This document shows positions 50,928-59,456 of a stretch of 64,000 nucleotides of DNA, piece after piece; the stretch's first letter is position 1, and the number at the start of each line of letters is the position of its first letter. This DNA is from Streptomyces yangpuensis (GTDB taxonomy: Bacteria; Actinomycetota; Actinomycetes; Streptomycetales; Streptomycetaceae): positions 658,451 to 722,450 of the forward strand of contig NZ_LBMK01000003.1 in NCBI RefSeq assembly GCF_001005295.1, in the 5' to 3' direction. Made by a program: the position numbers and the translations under genes. The notes beneath the pieces were generated by a model. It saw only the letters and a list, made by a program, of their open reading frames with translations, was not told the DNA's origin and made no database searches.

Positions 50928-52660
50928 TGCTCCAGGCTCGGGGTGCTCAGGGGGTGCACGGACGGGAAGTCCGCGGAGTCGGTGGGTACGACGACCAGGG
51001 CCCGCTTCTCGGTGGCCGAGAGCCGGACCACGAGGTGGCGGCGCCACCGGGCATCGTCCCGGTCCGGGTGGTCCTCGCGCCAGTGGCAGCCGCGGGTCTC
51101 CGCGCGCCGCTGCGCGGCGGCGACCAGGACCCGCGCCACGCACAGCAGGTTCGTCGCCTCCCAGGTGTCCACACCCGGGACGGCGGTCTTGCCGTGCGTC
51201 TCCAGCGCGGTCAGGGCGGTGGCGTACAGCCCTTCCAGGGCCTCGCCCGCCGCGGCCAGCGACGCGGCGGAGCGCAGGACGCCCGCGCCCTCCGTCATGA
51301 TCCGCTGGATCTCGTGGCGGGCCTCGGCGGGCTGCAGCGGTCCGGTCGAGGGCACCGGCACGCCGGGGCCGCCCCCGCCGTGCTCCTGCGCGGTGATGTC
51401 CTCGGCGATCCGCTCGGCGAAGACCAGCCCCTCCAGCAGGGAGTTGGAGGCGAGCCGGTTCGCGCCGTGCACGCCCGTGCAGGCCACCTCGCCGCAGGCG
51501 TACAGGCCGGGGACGGTGGTGCGGCCGTGCAGGTCGGTCCGTACGCCGCCGGACGCGTAGTGCGCGGCGGGCGCCACCGGGATCGGTTCGGTCACCGGGT
51601 CGATGCCGTGCGAGCGGCAGGCGGCCAGGATCGTGGGGAAGCGCTGCTCCCACATCTCGGCGCCGAAGTGCCGGGCGTCCAGGTACATGTGCTGCGCGCC
51701 CTGCTCCTGCATGCGGCGCATGATGCCCTTGGCGACGATGTCGCGCGGCGCCAGCTCGGCCAGCTCGTGCTGCCCCTGCATGAAGCGCACGCCGTCCGCG
51801 TCGACGAGGTACGCGCCCTCGCCCCGGACGGCCTCCGACACCAGGGGCTGCTGCCCCTCGGCGTCCGGGCCGAGGAACAGCACCGTCGGGTGGAACTGCA
51901 CGAACTCCAGGTCGGAGACCTCTGCGCCGGCGCGCAGCGCGAGCGCCACACCGTCGCCGGTGGACACCGACGGGTTGGTCGTCGCGGAGAAGACCTGGCC
52001 CATGCCGCCGGTCGCCAGGATCACGGCGGGCGCGTGGACGGCGCCGACGCCGTCGTGCTGGCCCTCGCCCATGACGTGCAGGGTGACACCGGCCGTACGG
52101 CCCCGAGCGTCCTGGAGGAGGTCGAGGACGAGCGCGTTCTCCACGGTCTCTATGCCCGCGGCGTGCACGGCCTCGACCAGCGCCCGGGAGATCTCGGCGC
52201 CGGTGGCGTCGCCGCCCGCGTGCGCGATCCGCCGGCGGTGGTGGCCGCCCTCGCGGGTCAGCTCTATCTCCCCGGTCTCGGCGGAGGTGTCGAAGACCGC
52301 ACCGGTGTCGATGAGCCGCCGCACCGCGTCGGGGCCCTCGGTGACGAGCAGCCGTACGGCCTCCTCGTCGCACAGGCCGGCGCCCGCGACCAGGGTGTCG
52401 TCGAGGTGCTGCTCGGGGGTGTCGCCCTCGCCGAGGGCCGCGGCGATGCCGCCCTGGGCCCAGCGGGTGGAGCCGTCGTCGAGCCGGGCCTTGGTGACCA
52501 CGACGGTACGGCGGCCCGCGGCCGCGCAGCGCAGCGCGGCGGTCAGCCCCGCCACGCCGGAGCCGACGACCACGACGTCGGCGTCCAGGGACCAGCCGGG
52601 CGCCGGCGCGTGCAGCCGTATGCCGGTGCTGCCTGCGGGGCCTCTGCCAGGGGTGCTCAC
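50924..52660 (-). CDS. nadB: L-aspartate oxidase
   Basis: A 578-residue flavoprotein that oxidises aspartate to iminoaspartate for NAD synthesis. The FAD motif is VVVGSGVAGLTAALRCAAAG, the active-site stretch is RWAQGGIAAALGEGD, and HGANRLASNSLLEGLVFAERI is conserved. GTG start at 52660 overlaps the panC stop. nadA, the usual partner, is not in this window. Confidence 0.95.
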   Translation of the reverse strand: MSTPGRGPAGSTGIRLHAPAPGWSLDADVVVVGSGVAGLTAALRCAAAGRRTVVVTKARLDDGSTRWAQGGIAAALGEGDTPEQHLDDTLVAGAGLCDEEAVRLLVTEGPDAVRRLIDTGAVFDTSAETGEIELTREGGHHRRRIAHAGGDATGAEISRALVEAVHAAGIETVENALVLDLLQDARGRTAGVTLHVMGEGQHDGVGAVHAPAVILATGGMGQVFSATTNPSVSTGDGVALALRAGAEVSDLEFVQFHPTVLFLGPDAEGQQPLVSEAVRGEGAYLVDADGVRFMQGQHELAELAPRDIVAKGIMRRMQEQGAQHMYLDARHFGAEMWEQRFPTILAACRSHGIDPVTEPIPVAPAAHYASGGVRTDLHGRTTVPGLYACGEVACTGVHGANRLASNSLLEGLVFAERIAEDITAQEHGGGGPGVPVPSTGPLQPAEARHEIQRIMTEGAGVLRSAASLAAAGEALEGLYATALTALETHGKTAVPGVDTWEATNLLCVARVLVAAAQRRAETRGCHWREDHPDRDDARWRRHLVVRLSATEKRALVVVPTDSADFPSVHPLSTPSLEQ

Positions 52661-53652
52661 GAGTGTGCTCCGAATTCCAATGGGATGTTGTCGATCAGCC
52701 GGGTCGTGCCCACCTTCGCGGCGACGGCCAGCACGGCCTGCCCGGTGAAGTCGGGACCGGCCTCGGTGAAGTCCTGCGGGTCCACCAGCGCCAGGTAGTC
52801 CAGGACGAGCGGCGGCTCCGAGCGGGCCGCGTCGGCCAGTACGTGGCCCGCCGCGGCCCGGACCGCGTCCGGCAGGCCCGTACAGGCCGCCGAGACGGCG
52901 TGCGCGTCGGCCGAGGCACGGATCTCGCCCAGCCGGGCCAGGGCGGTGGCCCGCTCGTCGGTGGCCGGGGCGGCCTCGGCGCGGGCCCGCAGCGCGGCCT
53001 GCGCCGCGAGCCGGTCGCGGCCCGCGAACAGGGCCCGGGACAGCGCCAGGGCGGTCCGCCGGTCCGCGGGGGAGAGGTAGCGGTTACGGGACGACAGCGC
53101 CAGCCCGTCCTCCTCGCGGACGGTCGGTACGCCGACCACCTCGACGGGGAAGTTCAGGTCCGTCACCATCCGCCGGATCAGGGCCAGTTGCTGCGCGTCC
53201 TTCTGGCCGAAGAGGGCCAGGTCGGGCCGGGTCAGGTGGAGCAGCTTGGCGACAACGGTCAGCATCCCGTCGAAGTGGCCGGGCCGGGTGGCCCCTTCGA
53301 GGCGCTCGCCCATCGGGCCGGCACTGATCCGCACCTGCGGGTCCCCGCCCGGGTAGACCTCGTCGACGGCGGGGGCGAACACCGCGTCGGCGCCCGCCTC
53401 TTCGGCGACCGCCAGGTCCGCGTCGAGGGTGCGGGGGTAGCGGTCGAGGTCCTCGCCCGCCCCGAACTGCAGCGGGTTGACGAAGACGGTGACGACGACC
53501 TGCCCCTCGGGCCCGGCCGCCGCACGGGCGGAACGGATCAGCGTGGCATGGCCCTCGTGGAGGGCGCCCATGGTCATCACCACGGCCCGCCGCCCGGTGC
53601 GCGGCAGCTTGTGCAGCTCGTCGGCGGTGTGCAGCAGCAGCAGCTCGGTCAC
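52657..53652 (-). CDS. panC: pantoate-beta-alanine ligase
   Basis: A 331-residue pantothenate synthetase that makes pantothenate from pantoate and beta-alanine. Motifs include VMTMGALHEGHATLIR (the HxGH-type site), FGQKDAQQLALIRRMV and LALSSRNRYLSPADR (the KMSKS-like site). GTG 53652 overlaps the upstream stop and its own stop overlaps nadB, both as GTGA. Confidence 0.95.
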   Translation of the reverse strand: MTELLLLHTADELHKLPRTGRRAVVMTMGALHEGHATLIRSARAAAGPEGQVVVTVFVNPLQFGAGEDLDRYPRTLDADLAVAEEAGADAVFAPAVDEVYPGGDPQVRISAGPMGERLEGATRPGHFDGMLTVVAKLLHLTRPDLALFGQKDAQQLALIRRMVTDLNFPVEVVGVPTVREEDGLALSSRNRYLSPADRRTALALSRALFAGRDRLAAQAALRARAEAAPATDERATALARLGEIRASADAHAVSAACTGLPDAVRAAAGHVLADAARSEPPLVLDYLALVDPQDFTEAGPDFTGQAVLAVAAKVGTTRLIDNIPLEFGAHS

Positions 53653-54560
53653 TGGTCGCCCCCGTCAGGGTCCGTGTCGGCGAGTACACCGAGCAGGTCC
53701 TCGGCGAGTTCGGGCTTGAGCAGACCGTGGGCGAGGGCCCGGTCGGCGGTGGTACGGGCCATGGCCAGGTATCCGGCGACCGTGCCCGGCGCGTGCCGGC
53801 GCAGCTGGGAGATGTGCGCGGCGACCGTACCGGCGTCCCCGCGGGCCACCGGCCCGGTCAGGGCCGCGTCACCGGAGCGCAGGGCGTTGTCGAGGGCCGC
53901 GCCGAGCAGCGGGCCCAGCATCCGGTCGGGGTGCGCGACCCCGGCCGTGCGCAGCAGCTCCAGGGACTGGGCGACCAGCGTGACCAGGTGGTTCGCGCCG
54001 AGGGCGAGGGCCGCGTGGTAGAGCGCGCGGTTCTCCTCCGCGATCCACTCGGGCTCCCCGCCCATCTCGATGACCAGGGCCTCGGCGGCCAGCCGCAGCT
54101 CGTCGGGGGCGGTGACGCCGAAGGAGCAGCCGGCCAGCCGCTGCACGTCGACCTCGGTGCCGGTGAAGGTCATCGCGGGGTGCAGGGCCAGCGGCAGGGC
54201 GCCCGCGCGGCGCGCCGGGTCGAGCACGGCGGTCCCGTACCGGCCCGAGGTGTGCACGAGCAGCTGGCCGGGCCGGACCGCGCCGGTCTCCGCGAGCCCC
54301 TCCACGAGCGACGGCAGCGCGTCGTCGGGGACGGTCAGCAGGACCAGGTCGGCCAGCTCCAGCACCTGCGCGGGCGGCACGAGCGGTACGTCGGGCAGCA
54401 TCCGCGCGGCGCGGCGCACGGAGGCGTCGGACACGCCCGACACGGCGACGGGCCGGTGGCCCGCCTGCTGGAGCGCTACGGCCAGTGCCGGGCCGACGCG
54501 GCCCGCCCCGACGACGCCGACGGCGAGCCGGGCAGGGCGTGGCTGCTGTGATGGATTCAC
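53649..54560 (-). CDS. Rossmann/DUF2520 dehydrogenase-like protein
   Basis: A 303-residue protein with an N-terminal NAD(P)-binding fold (LAVGVVGAGRVGPALAVALQQAG) and a DUF2520 helical domain (PDRMLGPLLGAALDNAL). It resembles ketopantoate and pyrroline-5-carboxylate reductases, and DUF2520 genes often adjoin panC, so a ketopantoate reductase role is a good guess that remains unproven. GTG 54560 is used; the frame extends to 54614. It heads the operon. Confidence 0.8.
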   Translation of the reverse strand: MNPSQQPRPARLAVGVVGAGRVGPALAVALQQAGHRPVAVSGVSDASVRRAARMLPDVPLVPPAQVLELADLVLLTVPDDALPSLVEGLAETGAVRPGQLLVHTSGRYGTAVLDPARRAGALPLALHPAMTFTGTEVDVQRLAGCSFGVTAPDELRLAAEALVIEMGGEPEWIAEENRALYHAALALGANHLVTLVAQSLELLRTAGVAHPDRMLGPLLGAALDNALRSGDAALTGPVARGDAGTVAAHISQLRRHAPGTVAGYLAMARTTADRALAHGLLKPELAEDLLGVLADTDPDGGDQ

Positions 54561-54654
54561 GCGGGAAATGCCTTCCGTTCCAGTCCGCAGGGGTACCGGA
54601 CGATACGCCGCCATGCTAGCCCGTGAGGCTCTTGGCCGGTCGGGGACGAGCGGC

Positions 54655-54688
54655 GAGGATCAGGGGTCATGGAGGATCAGGGGTCATG
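54655..54688 (+). repeat. 17-bp tandem duplication over the threonine-aldolase-like start
   Basis: GAGGATCAGGGGTCATG occurs twice, back to back (54655-54671, 54672-54688). Each copy carries a GAGG ribosome-site core and an ATG. The first ATG (54669) opens a six-codon frame whose TGA (54687-54689) overlaps the real ATG at 54686 as ATGA. Confidence 0.85.
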
Positions 54689-55822
54689 AGCGACAGCAAC
54701 GAGGAAACGCAGCGCGACGAGCGGCTCGCGGCGGCCTGGCGGGCGGCGGGCAGGACCCTGACCCGCGGTCCGCGCGAGGCCACGGTGGGTGAGTCCCTGG
54801 CACGGCTCGCCGAGGGTCCGTACGCCTATGACATGGACGCGCCGGCCGACCTCTACGGCGACGGGATCGTCGAGGAGCTGGAGCGGCGGGTCGCGGAGCT
54901 GCTCGGGACGCAGGACGCCGCGTTCTTCCCCAGTGGCACGATGGCGCAGCAGGTCGCCCTGCGCTGCTGGGCCGGCCGGACCGGGAACCCGGTCGTCGCG
55001 CTGCACCCCATGAGCCACCCCGAGATGTGGGAGGGCGACGCCCTCTCGACGGTCTCCGGGCTGCGGGTCGTGCACCCCACGACCGAGCCGCGCCAGCCGA
55101 CCCCGGAGGAGCTCGGGGCCGTCCGGGAGCCCTTCGGGACGCTGATGCTGGAGCTGCCGCTGCGCGAGGCCGGGTTCCTGCTGCCCACCTGGGAGGAGCT
55201 GGTGGCGCTGGTGGAGGCGGGCCGGGAGCGGGAGGCGGTGATCCACTTCGACGGGGCCCGGCTGTGGGAGTCCACGGTCCGCTTCGGCCGCCCGCTGCCG
55301 GAGATCGCCGGGCTCGCCGACTCCGTGTACGTCTCGTTCTACAAGTCGCTGGGCGGCCTGAGCGGGGCGGCCCTGGCCGGGCCGCGGGATTTCGTGGAGG
55401 AGACCAGGGTCTGGCGCCACCGCTACGGCGGGCAGATCTTCCGGCAGTTCCCGCAGGCCCTGTCCGCACTGGCCGGACTGGACCGGGAGCTGCCGCGGCT
55501 GCCGTCGTACGTGGCGCAGGCGCGGATGGTGGCCGGGGCGCTGCGCGAGGCCTTCGCGACGGCCGGCGTCCCGTGGTCGCGCGTCCACCCCGGGGAGCCG
55601 CACACGCACCAGTTCCAGGTGTGGCTGCCCCACGACCCGGACCGGCTGACGGACGCGGGCCTGCGGCAGGCGGAGGAGACCGGCACGGTCCTCTTCCGCC
55701 GCTGGTCGGCCGGCGGGCCGCCCGGCCTCGCGGTGACCGAGCTGGGCGTCACCGGGCCGGGCCTGTCCTGGACGGAGTCCGACGTCCACGCGGCGGTCTC
55801 GGACTTCCTGGCCCGCATCTGA
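54686..55822 (+). CDS. threonine aldolase-like PLP-dependent enzyme
   Basis: A 378-residue fold-type I enzyme of the beta-eliminating lyase/threonine aldolase group. AAFFPSGTMAQQVALRCW holds the cofactor-binding Gly/Thr region, VIHFDGARLWES contains the Asp that contacts the PLP ring, and VSFYKSLGGLSGAALAG contains the Schiff-base Lys. Threonine aldolases cleave beta-hydroxy amino acids to glycine and an aldehyde. ATG 54686 follows a duplicated ribosome-site block. It is divergent from the cofactor operon. Confidence 0.85.
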   Translation: MSDSNEETQRDERLAAAWRAAGRTLTRGPREATVGESLARLAEGPYAYDMDAPADLYGDGIVEELERRVAELLGTQDAAFFPSGTMAQQVALRCWAGRTGNPVVALHPMSHPEMWEGDALSTVSGLRVVHPTTEPRQPTPEELGAVREPFGTLMLELPLREAGFLLPTWEELVALVEAGREREAVIHFDGARLWESTVRFGRPLPEIAGLADSVYVSFYKSLGGLSGAALAGPRDFVEETRVWRHRYGGQIFRQFPQALSALAGLDRELPRLPSYVAQARMVAGALREAFATAGVPWSRVHPGEPHTHQFQVWLPHDPDRLTDAGLRQAEETGTVLFRRWSAGGPPGLAVTELGVTGPGLSWTESDVHAAVSDFLARI

Positions 55823-56097
55823 CCGCGCCCGCACGGCGGGTACCGGCTTCGGTGGCCCATGTCCGACGACGCCCGCGGGGCCGGAACCAGCCCCGCCGCG
55901 GTTCGGCGGCGCGGGTCCGGCCGGCACCCGCGGAAACGACCGCGGGGCTGCGACGGGCCGGCACCGCCGTGTACCACCCGCACCCCCGCAGGGACGTGGC
56001 GACACGCCGGATTGCGTGAAAGTCGCCGGTGAGGACCGGCCGCGGAGTTACCGTCCCTTGACCGCATTTACCGGCCACCGTGCCCGGAGGAGACACC

Positions 56098-56283
56098 ATG
56101 ACCGCTCAGCCCACGTGGCGGAAGTCCTCGTTCTGCGGTGACGGAGACGCCTGCGTCTACGTCGCCGTCACCCCCGGAGCCCTCGTCAAGGTCGCCGACC
56201 GCGTCGACCCCGCCCACCTGGTCCTGGCCACGACCCAGGCCGCCTGGACGGACTTCCTGCGCGCCGTGAAGGAGACCGGCTGA
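56098..56283 (+). CDS. DUF397 protein (orphan)
   Basis: A 61-residue DUF397 protein (TWRKSSFCGDGDACVYVAVT, then WTDFLRAVKETG). Unlike the copy at 47397-47588, it has no adjoining HTH partner, so it may work with a regulator elsewhere. ATG follows GGAGGAG by five to six bases. The 275 bases before it hold no supported gene. Confidence 0.9.
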   Translation: MTAQPTWRKSSFCGDGDACVYVAVTPGALVKVADRVDPAHLVLATTQAAWTDFLRAVKETG

Positions 56284-56367
56284 GGTCCGGCGCCGGGTCC
56301 GGCCGCGCCGCGCCGCAGTCAGCCCCCTTAAGGGGATTTTGTCCGATTAGCGCGTATCTTCGGCCCC

Positions 56368-56952
56368 ATGCCCACGCCCTACGGATCCCGCGGCGGCATG
56401 GCGTTCAGCGCCGCTGAGCTGCACGTGCTCAGGCGTTCGCTCGCCCACGCCCTTCAGTCCTCCTCGGCCCCCCTGGCGGCCGAGGAGGTCCAGGACTGCC
56501 TGCGCCTCGCGCAGTCGGTGGACGAAGCGGTCCGGGAGGCGGGCCGGCTCAGAGCCTTCGTCCTGGACGATCTGGCCCGCTACCGCGGCGCCCTGCCCGG
56601 CAGCCTCCCCGGCTACCTGGCCCTGCTCCGGGAAGCCCTCGCCGCCGGCTACGAGCCGGTCCCCGACGACCTCGCGGCCCTGCGCGCCCTCCGGGCCAAT
56701 CCGGCCGCCGCCGCGCTGCTGGAGCGGGCCCGGGCGGTCGCGGAGCGATCCGTACGGCGCCGCCTGACCACGACCCCCGCACCCCGCACCCGCCTGCTGA
56801 CCCTGGCGGGCGGCCAGGCGGAGCCGCCGCGGCCGGCGCCCGCGCCCAAGGAGCGCCCGCGCCCCGAGCGGCCGGTCCCCACCCCCGGTGAGGTCTTCCC
56901 GCCGCGCCGCAAGCCCGCCGCGCCCCCGGCGTCCGGGCTCGCCGTCGTGTGA
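56368..56952 (+). CDS. conserved Streptomyces hypothetical protein
   Basis: A 194-residue protein I do not recognise beyond the genus. The first 130 residues are helical and Leu/Ala-rich (FSAAELHVLRRSLAHALQ, LDDLARYRGALPGSLPGYLALLREAL), followed by a basic Pro-rich tail that may be disordered. No catalytic motif or membrane segment is visible. ATG at 56368. Confidence 0.7.
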   Translation: MPTPYGSRGGMAFSAAELHVLRRSLAHALQSSSAPLAAEEVQDCLRLAQSVDEAVREAGRLRAFVLDDLARYRGALPGSLPGYLALLREALAAGYEPVPDDLAALRALRANPAAAALLERARAVAERSVRRRLTTTPAPRTRLLTLAGGQAEPPRPAPAPKERPRPERPVPTPGEVFPPRRKPAAPPASGLAVV

Positions 56953-57039
56953 GCCCGCCCGGGCGGTCCGGGTGACGGTGGCGGGACCCACCCCTCACCC
57001 ACCCGGACCGGACCGGGCGCGGGTGGCTACGCTGGGGAC

Positions 57040-57207
57040 ATGGACTACGTCTCCGCGCTCGTGCCCCCCTTCGTGATGGCCGCGTTCTTCATCGCCATCG
57101 TCGTGACGATCGTGAAGAGCCAGGGCGGCTCCAACAAGTCCAAGGAGGACGCGGCGGTCGACGCCGTGATCGCCAAGGCCGAAGCCACCCGCCAGCAGCA
57201 GAACTAG
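57040..57207 (+). CDS. small single-pass membrane protein
   Basis: A 55-residue protein with one transmembrane segment (PPFVMAAFFIAIVVTIVKS) and a charged Ala/Lys/Glu tail ending in RQQQN. ATG 57040 follows GCTGGGGAC. A perfect terminator with a U-tract lies four bases beyond the stop, which supports a real transcript. Function unknown. Confidence 0.75.
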   Translation: MDYVSALVPPFVMAAFFIAIVVTIVKSQGGSNKSKEDAAVDAVIAKAEATRQQQN

Positions 57208-57211
57208 AGCG

Positions 57212-57240
57212 CGGGCGCACGGGTACGGACCGTGCGCCCG
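57212..57240 (+). terminator. intrinsic terminator after the small membrane protein
   Basis: An 11-bp perfect stem (57212-57222 with 57230-57240) is followed by ATTTTGTT, one of the few hairpins here with a real U-tract. Confidence 0.92.
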
Positions 57241-57280
57241 ATTTTGTTGCGCGTTGCCGGGCGAATAGTCGGGCAAATCC

Positions 57281-57309
57281 GCACAACCCGCACTATCGTG
57301 CTGTTGTGC
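57281..57309. promoter_or_regulatory. nested inverted repeat over the BlaI-like start
   Basis: GCACAAC (57281-57287) mirrors GTTGTGC (57303-57309), and inside it GCAC mirrors GTGC. The right arm contains the GTG start codon at 57306. A likely autoregulatory operator for the encoded repressor. Confidence 0.6.
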
Positions 57310-57806
57310 CTCGGCCCTTGGGAGAACTCGAAGACGCCGTCATGACGCGGGTGTGGCAGTGGAACCGCCCGGTCACCGTCCGGGAAGTCCTGGAAGACCT
57401 CCAGCAGGAACGGTCCATCGCGTACACCACGGTCATGACCGTTATGGACAATCTCCATCAGAAGGGCTGGGTCCGCCGGGAAGCCGAAGGCCGTGCCTAT
57501 CGATATACGGCGGTCTCCACCCGCGCCGCCTACTCGGCCGCACTGATGAACGAAGCCTGGTCGACGAGCGACAACCCCGCCGCCGCTCTCGTCGCCTTCT
57601 TCGGCATGATGTCCGCGGAACAGCGCGAGGCCCTCCGGGATGCCGTCCGGGTCGTCCAGTACGACGACGAGTCCGCCACGGAGGCCCCCGCGGAACCCCG
57701 TACGGAACGTCCCGCGGAAGTCTCCGCGGAACCCCCCGCCGAAGTCTCCGCGCCACCCGAGGCCGAAGGGGAGTCCGCCGGGCGCCCGACGCCGCCGGAG
57801 CGATAG
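57306..57806 (+). CDS. BlaI/MecI/CopY-family repressor with repetitive acidic tail
   Basis: A 166-residue winged-helix repressor. LGELEDAVMTRVWQWNRPVTVREVLEDLQQERSIAYTTVMTVMDNLHQKGWVRRE is the DNA-binding domain and NPAAALVAFFGMMS the dimer segment. In resistance operons a BlaR-type M56 protease gene follows; none is here. The last 45 residues are a Pro/Ala/Glu-rich tail with repeated PAE units. The start codon lies inside a palindrome, so the mRNA is likely leaderless or nearly so. Confidence 0.9.
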   Translation: MPRPLGELEDAVMTRVWQWNRPVTVREVLEDLQQERSIAYTTVMTVMDNLHQKGWVRREAEGRAYRYTAVSTRAAYSAALMNEAWSTSDNPAAALVAFFGMMSAEQREALRDAVRVVQYDDESATEAPAEPRTERPAEVSAEPPAEVSAPPEAEGESAGRPTPPER

Positions 57807-57817
57807 CGTCCGCAGCC

Positions 57818-58348
57818 ATGGGAGAGTTTTCCTCTGCACACGCAGAAACAGTGACGATCCGCCGTGCCCGCACACGCGATGTTCCCGCGCTGCGCCGCCT
57901 CCTCGACCAGTACGTGCAGCAGCGGATCCTGCTCGACAAAGCACCGGTCGTCCTTTACGAGGACATCCAGGAGTTCTGGGTCGCGGAACGCGACTCCGAT
58001 GCACAGGTGGTGGGCTGCGGTGCACTCCACGTGATGTGGGAAGACCTGGCCGAAGTGCGCACTCTCGCCGTCGACCGCGACTTGAAGGGCGCCGGCGTCG
58101 GCCATCAGGTGCTCCAGCAGTTGTTGAGCACCGCCCGCACGCTCGGGGTGAGCCGGGTTTTCTGCCTGACCTTCGAAGTCGAGTTCTTCGCGAAGCACGG
58201 CTTCGTCGAGATCGGCGAGACCCCGGTCGACACCGATGTCTACATGGAGCTCTTGCGTTCCTATGACGAGGGCGTCGCCGAGTTCCTCGGTCTCGAACGA
58301 GTGAAGCCGAACACCTTGGGCAACAGCCGGATGCTTCTGCACCTCTGA
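57818..58348 (+). CDS. argA: short-form amino-acid N-acetyltransferase (ArgA-like GNAT)
   Basis: A 176-residue GNAT enzyme close to Mycobacterium tuberculosis Rv2747, which acetylates glutamate to start arginine synthesis. Shared blocks are TIRRARTRDVPALRRL, YEDIQEFWVAE, VVGCGALHVMWEDLAEVRTLAVD, EFFAKHGFVEIGETPV and VKPNTLGNSRMLL. The acetyl-CoA loop is GAGVGHQVLQ. It starts 11 bases after the BlaI-like gene, so the two may be co-transcribed. Confidence 0.88.
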   Translation: MGEFSSAHAETVTIRRARTRDVPALRRLLDQYVQQRILLDKAPVVLYEDIQEFWVAERDSDAQVVGCGALHVMWEDLAEVRTLAVDRDLKGAGVGHQVLQQLLSTARTLGVSRVFCLTFEVEFFAKHGFVEIGETPVDTDVYMELLRSYDEGVAEFLGLERVKPNTLGNSRMLLHL

Positions 58349-58463
58349 TCGATGGCCCCAGCTTTTCCGGCGCTCCGCGCACCTGTGGCCTATGTCCGAA
58401 TCGCGCACGTTTCCCGCCTCGTTGCGGTCCTGAACCTCTCCCGGGGGGTTTGTGTTTTCCTGG

Positions 58464-58496
58464 GAAAAGCGGTTTCCTTTCCGCGTACTGCTTTTC
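58464..58496. promoter_or_regulatory. AT-rich inverted repeat before lsr2
   Basis: GAAAAGC (58464-58470) and GCTTTTC (58490-58496) lie 18 bases before the lsr2 start in an AT-rich stretch. Lsr2 prefers AT-rich DNA, so this may be part of an autoregulatory or leader structure. Confidence 0.4.
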
Positions 58497-58513
58497 GATG
58501 AAAGGAAATCCCG

Positions 58514-58849
58514 GTGGCACAGAAGGTTCAGGTCCTTCTTGTCGACGACCTCGACGGTGGCGAGGCGGACGAGACGGTGACGTTCGCTCTGGATGGCAAG
58601 ACCTACGAGATCGACCTCACCACCGCCAACGCTGAAAAGCTCCGCGGTCTGCTCGACCCGTACACCAAGGGCGGCCGCCGTACCGGTGGCCGTGCCACCG
58701 CGGCCCGCGCCAAGGGCCGCGCCGCGGCGACCGGCAACCCGGACACGGCCGAGATCCGCGCATGGGCCAAGGAGAACGGCTACAACGTCAACGACCGCGG
58801 CCGCGTCCCGGCCGAGATCCGCGAGGCCTACGAGAAGGCCAAGGGCTGA
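58514..58849 (+). CDS. lsr2: Lsr2 nucleoid-associated protein
   Basis: A 111-residue Lsr2. The N-terminal dimerisation domain (AQKVQVLLVDDLDGGEADETVTFALDGKTYEIDL) is followed by a basic Ala/Arg linker and the C-terminal DNA-binding domain with the RGR AT-minor-groove hook in NVNDRGRVPAEI. It silences AT-rich, often acquired, genes. The GTG at 58514 has AAAGGAAA upstream. Its last 22 bases overlap the opposing gene. Confidence 0.97.
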   Translation: MAQKVQVLLVDDLDGGEADETVTFALDGKTYEIDLTTANAEKLRGLLDPYTKGGRRTGGRATAARAKGRAAATGNPDTAEIRAWAKENGYNVNDRGRVPAEIREAYEKAKG

Positions 58850-59412
58850 CGGACCCCGTTCGTACGCCGCCCCAGCCGCGCCCGGTGGCATTCCGTCGCC
58901 GCCGCCGCGACCAGGCGTACGAGATCGGGCCCGTGAGCGGGCCCTGCGGCCCGCCCGGGACCGGGCAGGGCCGGCAGCAGTGCCTCACACCCCTGCTCGG
59001 GGGGTCGCAGCCATACGGCGGCCCCCCGAGGGCTTTCTCCCGGAAGGGGCCGCCCCGGGGGAGCCGGGGCGGTGATCCGCCCGCCCGCACCCAGGGCGGT
59101 CAGATCCAGGGCGACCCCGCCCCACTCCAGCCAGTCGAGCAGCCCGTCGAGCTCTTCTGCGCTCCCCGGGGCCACGAGGAACCGCATCCGGCGCCCCATC
59201 ACGGCCACCGGACCCGTGGCGACCGGCCGGCGCAACAGCGCCGTCCCCGCGTCCGACGGCAGCTCCAGCACGTCGAAGCCGACACCGGTCACGAGCTGGG
59301 CCGGCGGCCCGCCCGTGACGGTCCAGCCGAGCACTTTCCCGTACCAGGCGGCGTACGCGTCCTCCTCGGGCGCGAAGCGGGGCGACGGGACGGACGGCAG
59401 GGTTACGGCCAT
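58828..59412 (-). CDS. SCO3374-family hypothetical protein
   Basis: A 194-residue protein of a family known from the same locus in other Streptomyces (between lsr2 and clpC). The N-terminal segment RFAPEEDAYAAWYGKVLGW and the block RRMRFLVAPGSAEELDGLLDWLEWG resemble a degraded primase/polymerase-type fold; a basic C-terminus follows. No function is known. It converges on lsr2 with a 22-base overlap. Confidence 0.72.
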   Translation of the reverse strand: MAVTLPSVPSPRFAPEEDAYAAWYGKVLGWTVTGGPPAQLVTGVGFDVLELPSDAGTALLRRPVATGPVAVMGRRMRFLVAPGSAEELDGLLDWLEWGGVALDLTALGAGGRITAPAPPGRPLPGESPRGAAVWLRPPEQGCEALLPALPGPGRAAGPAHGPDLVRLVAAAATECHRARLGRRTNGVRQPLAFS

Positions 59413-59456
59413 ATCCGGAGCAACTGCAGAAACGCTTCGGGGTTACGGTGGATGTG

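Noticed and set aside
55823..56097. Possible genes in the spacer before the DUF397 gene at 56098
   Set aside because: Frames on both strands are Arg/Gly/Pro-rich without motif or ribosome site.
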